DNA of 64,000 nt, from NCBI RefSeq assembly GCF_016741855.1, contig NZ_JAERRH010000005.1:310001-374000 (forward strand), in the 5' to 3' direction. A program made the position numbers and the translations under genes. Under the pieces are notes generated by a model, which did not search any database, had not been told where the DNA came from, and worked only from the letters and a program-made list of their open reading frames with translations. Positions 58,081 to 64,000 of the stretch are shown here, in pieces (the first letter of the stretch is position 1; every line of letters begins with the position of its first letter). The DNA comes from Streptomyces musisoli (GTDB taxonomy: Bacteria; Actinomycetota; Actinomycetes; Streptomycetales; Streptomycetaceae).

Positions 58081-60362
58081 TCCGCGAGGCGGCGGCGGGC
58101 CGTCCGGGCCGCGGGCAGTGCGGCCAGTGCCGCCGCTCCCAGGACGGCGGCCGAGCCGAGCAGGAGCAGCAGGCCGGGGGAGGGGGACTGGGCGATCCCG
58201 GCACCGATGCCGCTGGAACCGCCCTGGGCGTCGATCAGCCGCCGGGCCAGCGGCAGTCCCAGTGCCGTGCCGGCGACGACGGCCGCCAGGGTCGTGCAAC
58301 TCGTCGCCGTGACGGTGATCGCGGTGATCTGGCGTGGGGACATGCCGATCGCCCTGAGCGCCAGCACGTCCTGTTCGCCCTCCCGGACGCTGCCGCCGAT
58401 GGCGGTGAGCAGCTCGACCAGCCCGATCAGGGCCAGGACGGCGATCAGCCCGGCCACGACACCGCGCAGCGGGGACAGCCCGTCGGCGGGGTTGGCCACG
58501 GGATGCACCTCCAGGTGCCCCTGGCCGGCCGAGGTGAGCGCGGCGGCCACCCGCTGCGGGTCGGTGCCGGGGCGCAGCCGCAGCTCGTAGAAGGCGGGGG
58601 ACAGCTCCGGGTCGTTCTCGCGGAGGGTGTCCAGGGAGGTGGTCACGACCCGGCCGGCGTTGCGCGGTTCGAGGCCGCGGCCCACGATGTGCAGGATCTG
58701 CGGCCGGTCGCCCACCGTCATCCGGACCCAGTCGCCGACGCGCGCGTGCAGCAGGTCGAGCAGCCCCTGGCCGGCCACCGCCTCGTCCGGTCCGTGCGCG
58801 GCGCGGCCCTCGGCGAGGGCGTAGGGGTAGGGCTCGGTGCGGGTGCCGACGCCGCGCAGGGCGATGGTGCCGGTCTGGCCGGGGACCAGCGCGGCCACCT
58901 CGACCCCCGGATAGGCGGCGGTCACCCGGGAGTCGCGGCCGAGCACGGACCGTACGCCGGACGCGTCCAGGGCACCGTCCGAGCGGGCCGTCAGCGACGT
59001 CGGCAGCCCCACCCGCTCGGGACTGCTGTGGAAGCGGTCGATCGTGGTCCACGCGCTGAGCGCCACCACGATCAGCAGCAGCGGCAGCGTCAGCCGGGCC
59101 ACGGTGGCCAGTGACCGGCCGCGCCCCGCGAACGCCTTGTGGCAGCCGAGGACCAGCGCGGCCGGCAGCCGCAGCCCGAGCGCCTGCCGGGCCGCTCCGG
59201 TCAGCCGCCCGCCGGCCGACCCGGACGTGCGGCGCGGCACCGGGACCGGTGGCACCCGTCCGGCACGCCAGGCCGCGAGCCCCGTGGTCAGGCCGATGAA
59301 CAGCACCGCGCCCGCGGGCACCGCGACGACCGCCAGGGTGTGCCCGGGCAGCCCCTGCCACACCCCCACCGCGTCCCCGAGCCGCCCCGGGACCCGGCTG
59401 CCCAGCCCCTCCGTGAGGGCGGCCGCGGCGACGGCGCCGAGCAGGGCGTACGCCAGGTGCTGGAGCAGGAAGACCCGTACGACCTGGCCGGGCGTGAAGC
59501 CGATCGCCTTCAGTACGGACAGGTCCCGCAGATGCCCGCGGATCCGGGTGGCGATGGCCCCGTGCACGGCGAACCCCGCGGCGACCAGGGCCGCCAGCCC
59601 GAACAGCCCGAGGACCTGCCCCAGCAGCCGGTTGTCGCCCTGTGCCTCGGCGCGCGCCTGCTGCCAGGTGGAGACCTCGCCGACCGCGCCCGCGCCGAGC
59701 ACGGTGACGGCGCGCTGCACCGCGTAGTCCGTGTCGGCCGGATCATCGAGCCGCAGCCCGATGACCTGGCCGGCCGGGGCGCGCACCGCGGACGGCAGCG
59801 CCCACACCAGCCCCGGCTGGTCGCCCGGGCGGTACGGGGGTTCGGCGCTGCCCGCGATGCCCTCGACGGTGAGGGTGCGGGCCGTGCCGGGCAGGGTCAG
59901 GGTGTCGCCGGGTTCGGCCAGCAGGGCCCGGGCCAGGCTGCCCTCCAGCACCACGCCGTCCGGCGCCGCCGGCTCCAGCCAGTGCCCCGCGGTGAGCAGG
60001 GGCCGGCCCACGGAAGGCAGGCTCGGGGTGGCGCGCAGCTCCACGGAGGCGCGGGTGCCGCGGACGGCGACGGTGGCGGACTCGGTCCGGTAGGGGCCGG
60101 CGACGGCGGAGACACCGTCCAGCCGGGCCAGTTCGCGGGCGTCGGCGGACGGCGCGGTGTGCAGCCAGACATGGGCGCCGCGCGCCTCGGCGAAGGTCCG
60201 CTGCCAGGGGTTGGTGGCGTACCCGAACAGGGCGGTGGCGAGCAGCAGGGAGGCGACGATGCCCGCGGTCGCCAGCACCAGGAACAGCGCCTCGCCGCGG
60301 TGGGCGCGCAGATCGGAGTGCGCCCAGCGCAGGGTGGCTCGCATGTCCCTGAGATCCAGCAC
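58059..60362 (-). CDS. MacB/FtsX-type ABC permease, two-domain
   Basis: 767 residues. An N-terminal helix (ALFLVLATAGIVASLLLAT), a large extracytoplasmic domain, then an FtsX three-helix block with IRGHLRDLSVLKAIGFTPGQ; the second half repeats the layout, ending in a block with EGEQDVLALRAIGMSPRQI and an ALPAARTARRRLAD tail. Such proteins mediate export of lipoproteins, peptides or drugs. GTG 60362 with GAGGGA upstream is used; ATG 60344 is possible. It is third in the padR-ATPase-permease operon. A duplicated segment spans the junction with the ATPase gene. Confidence 0.9.
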   Translation of the reverse strand: MLDLRDMRATLRWAHSDLRAHRGEALFLVLATAGIVASLLLATALFGYATNPWQRTFAEARGAHVWLHTAPSADARELARLDGVSAVAGPYRTESATVAVRGTRASVELRATPSLPSVGRPLLTAGHWLEPAAPDGVVLEGSLARALLAEPGDTLTLPGTARTLTVEGIAGSAEPPYRPGDQPGLVWALPSAVRAPAGQVIGLRLDDPADTDYAVQRAVTVLGAGAVGEVSTWQQARAEAQGDNRLLGQVLGLFGLAALVAAGFAVHGAIATRIRGHLRDLSVLKAIGFTPGQVVRVFLLQHLAYALLGAVAAAALTEGLGSRVPGRLGDAVGVWQGLPGHTLAVVAVPAGAVLFIGLTTGLAAWRAGRVPPVPVPRRTSGSAGGRLTGAARQALGLRLPAALVLGCHKAFAGRGRSLATVARLTLPLLLIVVALSAWTTIDRFHSSPERVGLPTSLTARSDGALDASGVRSVLGRDSRVTAAYPGVEVAALVPGQTGTIALRGVGTRTEPYPYALAEGRAAHGPDEAVAGQGLLDLLHARVGDWVRMTVGDRPQILHIVGRGLEPRNAGRVVTTSLDTLRENDPELSPAFYELRLRPGTDPQRVAAALTSAGQGHLEVHPVANPADGLSPLRGVVAGLIAVLALIGLVELLTAIGGSVREGEQDVLALRAIGMSPRQITAITVTATSCTTLAAVVAGTALGLPLARRLIDAQGGSSGIGAGIAQSPSPGLLLLLGSAAVLGAAALAALPAARTARRRLADTLSAVA

Positions 60363-60385
60363 GGTCAGTCCCTCAGCTCCAGCAC
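60340..60385 (-). repeat. 23-bp tandem duplication at the ATPase/permease junction
   Basis: Read on the minus strand, GTGCTGGAGCTGAGGGACTG (60385 down) encodes VLELRD and the ATPase stop. The next copy, GTGCTGGATCTCAGGGACAT (60362 down), encodes VLDLRDM, the start of the permease. Each copy is 23 bp with five or so differences. Confidence 0.8.
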
Positions 60386-61162
60386 GCCGGAGATCCCGCC
60401 GCGGCGGGACGGCGGTGTGCCGTCCAGGGCCGCGTCGTCGGCTATGCGGCCGTCGAAGAAGCTGATCACGCGGTCGGCGGCGCTGGCCAGCCGGGCGTCG
60501 TGCGTGACGAGCACGATGCTCTGCCCGCGCCGGTGGAAGCGGGACAGCAGCCGCATCACCTCGCGGGTTCCCTTGCTGTCCAGGCTGCCGGCGGGCTCGT
60601 CGGCGAGGAGCAGCGGCGGATGGTTGACCAGGGCCCGGGCGAGGGCGACCCGCTGCTGCTCGCCACCGGACAGCTCGCCCGGCATGCTGCGCTCCTTGCC
60701 CTCCAGGCCCAGCTCGGCGAGGAGCGCCTCGCGCTCGGCGCGCGCCTTCTTCGGCGGGACGCCGGCCAGCAGGGCGGGCAGCTCGACGTTGTCGGCGACC
60801 GACAGGTTCGACACCAGGTTGAAGAACTGGAAGACGATCCCGATGGCCTTGCGCCGCTCCACCGCCCAGCGGGCCTCGCTGAAGGAGTCCGTGCACCGGC
60901 CGGCGAGCCAGACACTGCCTTCGTCCGGCCGCTGGAGCCCGCCCAGCAGATGCAGCAGGGTCGACTTGCCGGCACCGGACGGCCCCGTGATCGCCACGAA
61001 CTCGCCGCGGGCCACGCTCAGGTCGACCCCGCGGACCGCGTGGGCGGGCGCGCCCTCGCCGCGGTGGGTCTTCACCAGGCCCTCGGCCCGCAGCACCGGG
61101 GTGGTCTCGGTCCGCAGAACCGGAATGCTCTCGGCCCGCCGGGCCGGAGTGTCCTCGCTCAT
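60365..61162 (-). CDS. MacB/LolD-type ABC ATP-binding protein
   Basis: 265 residues. Walker A is ITGPSGAGKSTLLHLLGG (about 62-75), Q-loop GIVFQFFNLVSNLSVADNVE, signature LSGGEQQRVALARAL, Walker B LLLADEPAGSLDSKGTREVM and H-loop VLVTHDARLA. It energises the adjacent FtsX-type permease. ATG 61162 overlaps the padR stop (ATGA) and follows AGGAGGAACTGGA. The N-terminus carries a small internal repeat (SIPVLRTETTPVLRAEG). Confidence 0.95.
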   Translation of the reverse strand: MSEDTPARRAESIPVLRTETTPVLRAEGLVKTHRGEGAPAHAVRGVDLSVARGEFVAITGPSGAGKSTLLHLLGGLQRPDEGSVWLAGRCTDSFSEARWAVERRKAIGIVFQFFNLVSNLSVADNVELPALLAGVPPKKARAEREALLAELGLEGKERSMPGELSGGEQQRVALARALVNHPPLLLADEPAGSLDSKGTREVMRLLSRFHRRGQSIVLVTHDARLASAADRVISFFDGRIADDAALDGTPPSRRGGISGVLELRD

Positions 61163-61665
61163 TCCAGTTCCTCCTGGCACCGCTCCAGCCAGTCGAGGTC
61201 GGCCTGCAGATGCAGCATGGCGCCCTCGATCAGCAGCTGGGCGATTCGGTTGTCCCGGTTCTCGGCCGCGGCCAGTTTCGACAGGTTGCGCATGGTGTTG
61301 AGGTACTGGCGGCGCTGCCGGTTGATGAGGGTGATCGGGTCGGCGAGGCCGCTTCGCGGGGCGAGGGCGAGCTTCATGAAGAACTCGTCCCGTACCCGCG
61401 GCTCGTCCTCGGTGTCCTCGAACCAGACGCTCAGCGCCTCACGCCCGGCTTCGGTGAGGTGGTAGACCTTCTTGTTGGGCCGGCTGGACTGCTCGACGTC
61501 CTCGCCCTCGATCAGCCCGGATTTCTCCAGGCGGCTCAGGGTGACGTAGATCTGGCCGACGTTGGGCTGAGGGTACGCGGCGCCCAGCAGTTGCTCAAGG
61601 TCCTGCTTCAGCTCGTAGCCGTGGGCCGGGCCGCGGGCGAGGAGTGCCAGGAGGGGCAGGCGCAC
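61159..61665 (-). CDS. PadR-family transcriptional regulator
   Basis: 168 residues. The N-terminal winged helix has LPLLALLARGPAHGYELKQD, VGQIYVTLSRLEKSGLIEGE and KKVYHLTEAGREAL; the C-terminal helices (DPITLINRQRRQYLNTMRNL onward) form the dimer domain. PadR proteins repress adjacent transporter genes until a ligand binds. It is the first gene of the operon with the ABC/FtsX exporter. GTG 61665 follows GGAGGACAGCAC. The likely operator is the ATACC-N5-GGTAT site at 61716. Confidence 0.95.
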   Translation of the reverse strand: MRLPLLALLARGPAHGYELKQDLEQLLGAAYPQPNVGQIYVTLSRLEKSGLIEGEDVEQSSRPNKKVYHLTEAGREALSVWFEDTEDEPRVRDEFFMKLALAPRSGLADPITLINRQRRQYLNTMRNLSKLAAAENRDNRIAQLLIEGAMLHLQADLDWLERCQEELE

Positions 61666-61715
61666 TCGTGCTGTCCTCCTGTCTGCTCCATGTGCTCCAG
61701 GCCCTAGTATCGCGC

Positions 61716-61730
61716 ATACCTAACGGGTAT
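61716..61730. promoter_or_regulatory. Inverted repeat in the padR / binding-protein promoter region
   Basis: ATACC (61716-61720), five bases, GGTAT (61726-61730), about 50 bp upstream of padR, overlapping A/T-rich promoter-like sequence. PadR operators are often short ATxxx/xxxAT dyads, so autoregulation is plausible. Confidence 0.6.
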
Positions 61731-61788
61731 ACATGGCCTCTGTCCCCGGGCGAGGGTGCCCGTGGTGCCGGTGTACAAGGAGGAACCT

Positions 61789-63060
61789 ATGCGGTGGATG
61801 CACACCGCCGGTAGGGGCCTTCTCGTTCTCGTCGTGATCATGACCGGGTACGTCACCTCGGGCGCCCGCGCCGACGGGGGCCCGCCCGGCGGTCGCGGCC
61901 CGCTCACCCTGGCCACCGCAGGCGACCTCACCGGCTATCTCGGGCCGCTGCTGAAGGGCTGGAACCGCACGCACCCGGGTGAGAAGGTGACCCTGGTCGA
62001 GCTGCCGGACTCCGCCGACGAGACGCACGCGCAGATGACGACCGACCTGCGCGGCGGCGACCGGGGCCGGTTCGACGTGCTGAACATCGACGTCGACTGG
62101 ACCTCCGAGTTCGCTGCGGCCGGCTGGATCCGCCCGCTGCCCCGCGACCGCTTCCCGCTGGACAGCTTCCTGCCGCCGGTCGTGGACACCGCGACGTACG
62201 ACGGACGGCTGTACGCGGTCCCGTACGTCACGAACGCCGGACTTCTCCTGTACCGCAAGGACGTCCTCGCCAAGGAGGGCGTGCCCCCGCCGCGCACCTG
62301 GGCCGAGCTGGAGCGCGACGCGAAGACGATCGCGCCGAAGTACGGACTGGACGGCTACGCGGGCCAGTTCCTGCCCTACGAGGGGCTCACCGTGAACGCG
62401 GCCGAGGCCGTGTACTCGGCGGGCGGCACCGTCCTCGGGGGCGAGGGCAGACGGGTCACCGTCGACTCGGCCGCCGCCCGCGAGGGCATCGGTTTCCTCG
62501 CCCGCGGCCTCCGCGAGGGCTGGATCCCGAAGCGGGCGCTGACGTACAAGGAGGAGGAGTCCAAGCAGTCCTTCCAGGACGGCAGGCTGCTCTTCCTGCG
62601 GAACTGGCCCTACGCCTACGCCGTCGCCGCGGAGAAGGGCACGAAGGTCGCCGGGCGGATCGGCGCCGTACCGCTGCCCGGCCCCGACGGACCGGGGACG
62701 AGCGTCCTCGGCGGCTCCAACCTCGCCGTCAACTCCCACGCCCGGCATCCCGACTCCGCCGCGCGGCTCATCGCGTACCTCACCAGCGCGCCCGTCCAGC
62801 GGCAGGTGCTCATGCGGGGCGCGCTGCCGCCCGTGCGCGCCGCGCTCTACGAGGACCCCGCACTGGTGCGGCGGTTCCCGTATCTGCCGACCCTGCGCAC
62901 CGCCGTCCTCACCGCCCGCCCGCGTCCCAAGAGCCCGCACTACGACCAGGTCAGCCTGGCCGTGCAGGCGGTCGTGCAGGACGCGCTCACCGGGCGGCAG
63001 ACGCCGGGGCAGGCCGTGCGCCGGCTGGCGCGCGAACTCGACGCCATCGCTCGCGGCTAG
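61789..63060 (+). CDS. Extracellular sugar-binding protein (ABC transporter type, family 1)
   Basis: 423 residues. A secretory signal (RGLLVLVVIMTGYVTSGARA, cut before DGG) has no lipobox cysteine, unusual for a Gram-positive binding protein. The mature part follows the family 1 sugar-binding fold: LTLATAGDLTGYLGPLLKGW, RFDVLNIDVDWTSEFAAAGW, YAVPYVTNAGLLLYRKDVLA, LFLRNWPYAYAVAA and SVLGGSNLAVNS. Maltodextrin- or trehalose-type substrates are likely, as a GH13 glucosidase follows. No permease genes lie between. ATG 61789 follows AAGGAGGAACCT. Confidence 0.88.
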   Translation: MRWMHTAGRGLLVLVVIMTGYVTSGARADGGPPGGRGPLTLATAGDLTGYLGPLLKGWNRTHPGEKVTLVELPDSADETHAQMTTDLRGGDRGRFDVLNIDVDWTSEFAAAGWIRPLPRDRFPLDSFLPPVVDTATYDGRLYAVPYVTNAGLLLYRKDVLAKEGVPPPRTWAELERDAKTIAPKYGLDGYAGQFLPYEGLTVNAAEAVYSAGGTVLGGEGRRVTVDSAAAREGIGFLARGLREGWIPKRALTYKEEESKQSFQDGRLLFLRNWPYAYAVAAEKGTKVAGRIGAVPLPGPDGPGTSVLGGSNLAVNSHARHPDSAARLIAYLTSAPVQRQVLMRGALPPVRAALYEDPALVRRFPYLPTLRTAVLTARPRPKSPHYDQVSLAVQAVVQDALTGRQTPGQAVRRLARELDAIARG

Positions 63061-63158
63061 TTACCTGTTAAGTAACGCCCCCATCACGACTGCGTTCGCC
63101 TTGCGGTGATTTGCCCAGGTTTGAGCCTCGGACTGGTCGGTAGCTTGCGTTCACTTCG

Positions 63159-63189
63159 TTGACACCTTGGCGCGCCGCCTACCTAACAT
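63159..63189 (+). promoter_or_regulatory. Possible promoter of the GH13 gene
   Basis: A consensus TTGACA at 63159-63164 stands before TACCTA (63180-63185) or TAACAT (63184-63189), but the spacers (15 or 19) are off the ideal 17. The palindrome ATGCATGCAT lies at 63188-63197, and GTTAC-N7-GTAAC at 63061-63077 follows the binding-protein stop. Uncertain. Confidence 0.35.
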
Positions 63190-63229
63190 GCATGCATAAC
63201 AGCCCCCCTTCAGAGACAGGTCCACTGGG

Positions 63230-64000
63230 TTGAACAGGCATCATTGGTGGCGGGACGCGGTGATCTACCAGGTCTACGTCCGCAGCTTCCTCGACAGCAC
63301 CGGCGACGGCATCGGCGACCTGGCCGGCGTCCGGGCCGGACTGCCGTACCTGAAGAAGCTCGGCGTCGACGGCATCTGGCTGAGCCCCTTCTACCCGTCG
63401 CCGCAGCACGACCACGGCTACGACGTGGCCGACTACCGCGACGTGGACCCGGTCTTCGGCGACCTCGCCGAGTTCGACCTGCTGATGTCGGCGGCCCGCC
63501 GGCTCGGCATCAAGGTGCTGCTCGACATCGTCCCCAACCACTGCTCCAGCGAGCACCCGTGGTTCCGCGAGGCCCTCGCCGCCGAGCCCGGCAGCCCGGC
63601 CCGCGCCCGCTTCCACTTCGCCGACGGCCGTGGCCCCGACGGCAGCGAGCCGCCCAACAACTGGCACGCCATGTTCGGCGGACCGGCCTGGACCCGGGTC
63701 GACGACGGCCAGTGGTACCTGCACATGTTCACGCCCGAGCAGCCCGACTGGAACTGGCGCGACCCCGAGATCCCCGACGAGTTCGACCGCGTCCTGCGGT
63801 TCTGGCTCGACCGGGGCGTGGACGGCTTCCGCATCGACGTCGCCGCCGGCCTGTACAAGCACCCCGAACTGCCCGACTCCGACGACCCGGAGGCCGACGC
63901 CCGCACCCGCGACTCGGTCAACCCGCTCGCCTGGAACCAGCCCGAGGTGCACGAGGTGTGGCGCCGCTGGCGCTCCACATGCGAGGAGTACCGCGCCCGC
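63230..64000 (+). CDS. GH13 alpha-glucosidase / trehalose-synthase-like enzyme (3' part outside window)
   Basis: First 257 codons of a glycoside hydrolase family 13 enzyme; the frame is open at the right edge. It begins NRHHWWRDAVIYQVYVRSF, the standard oligo-1,6-glucosidase/alpha-glucosidase start, and has conserved region I (DIVPNHCSSEHPWF) and region II with the catalytic nucleophile Asp (GFRIDVAAGLYKHP). The acid Glu and later regions lie beyond the window. The only plausible start is TTG 63230; there is no in-frame ATG or GTG nearby. It would hydrolyse alpha-glucosides, matching the sugar-binding protein upstream. Confidence 0.92.
   Translation, partial: MNRHHWWRDAVIYQVYVRSFLDSTGDGIGDLAGVRAGLPYLKKLGVDGIWLSPFYPSPQHDHGYDVADYRDVDPVFGDLAEFDLLMSAARRLGIKVLLDIVPNHCSSEHPWFREALAAEPGSPARARFHFADGRGPDGSEPPNNWHAMFGGPAWTRVDDGQWYLHMFTPEQPDWNWRDPEIPDEFDRVLRFWLDRGVDGFRIDVAAGLYKHPELPDSDDPEADARTRDSVNPLAWNQPEVHEVWRRWRSTCEEYRAR

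Overview
This window is chromosomal DNA from a Streptomyces or very close relative. It is uniformly high in G+C, many genes start with GTG, and operons are often coupled through 4-base ATGA or GTGA overlaps. The gene order gap-pgk-tpiA-secG and uvrC-rapZ-yvcK-whiA, with uvrA and uvrB nearby, matches what I remember of the S. coelicolor SCO194x-SCO196x region. I see no rRNA, tRNA, CRISPR array, insertion sequence or prophage. Almost all of the window reads as core chromosome.

Layout, left to right. 1-4.9 kb: end of an ABC exporter gene, then a whiJ-like regulatory locus (XRE/DUF5753 regulator plus DUF397 partner, divergent from a HATPase_c anti-sigma-like protein and a small partner), then a DUF574 methyltransferase. 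5-17.5 kb: MocR regulator divergent from an AhpD-like gene, an orphan gltD, a DUF1772 membrane protein, a DUF2293 protein, a kinase-like protein, corA, a methyltransferase with an apparent frameshift, the pseudouridine catabolic pair psuK-psuG, a VOC protein, ogt, and a secreted glycerophosphodiesterase. 17.7-26.3 kb: MHYT sensor, uvrB, two TerD-family proteins, TerC behind a yybP-ykoY (Mn2+) riboswitch, and a cation/proton antiporter. 26.3-33 kb: MHS transporter divergent from aroQ, a polar amino acid ABC transporter, an MBL hydrolase and a mycothiol-dependent enzyme. 33-41 kb: uvrA, a sugar kinase and LacI pair, a Tat-exported Rieske lipoprotein and an XRE-like regulator. 41-46.3 kb: uvrC-rapZ-yvcK-whiA. 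46.4-57.8 kb: M14 carboxypeptidase, gap, pgk, tpiA, secG, an RbpA-like protein, an MFS exporter, pgi, and a DsbA-like lipoprotein. 58-64 kb: PadR-controlled ABC/FtsX exporter, a sugar-binding protein and the start of a GH13 glucosidase.

Two themes cut across these gene blocks. First, six promoters carry the actinobacterial RecA-independent DNA-damage motif (TTGTCRGTG, 8 bases, TANNNT; PafBC-type). They precede uvrA, uvrB, uvrC, ogt, a terD gene and an MFS exporter. At uvrB, uvrC and ogt the start codon lies 6-7 bases after the -10, so these mRNAs are probably leaderless. The window therefore looks like a dispersed DNA-damage regulon that also includes a Ter protein and an exporter. Second, short tandem repeats repeatedly begin at, or straddle, stop codons (after the 1269 gene, the DUF2293 gene, the VOC gene, aroQ, uvrA and the FtsX gene, and at the ABC ATPase/permease junction).

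Other points of interest are a complete RNA switch before terC in which one 10-base segment is exactly complementary to the ribosome-binding site and can alternatively close the aptamer. A TTA (bldA-dependent) codon lies near the start of the anti-sigma-like ATPase, and a 26-bp perfect palindrome lies in the lacI/Rieske intergenic region. All functional names come from reading the protein sequences; no database search was run.
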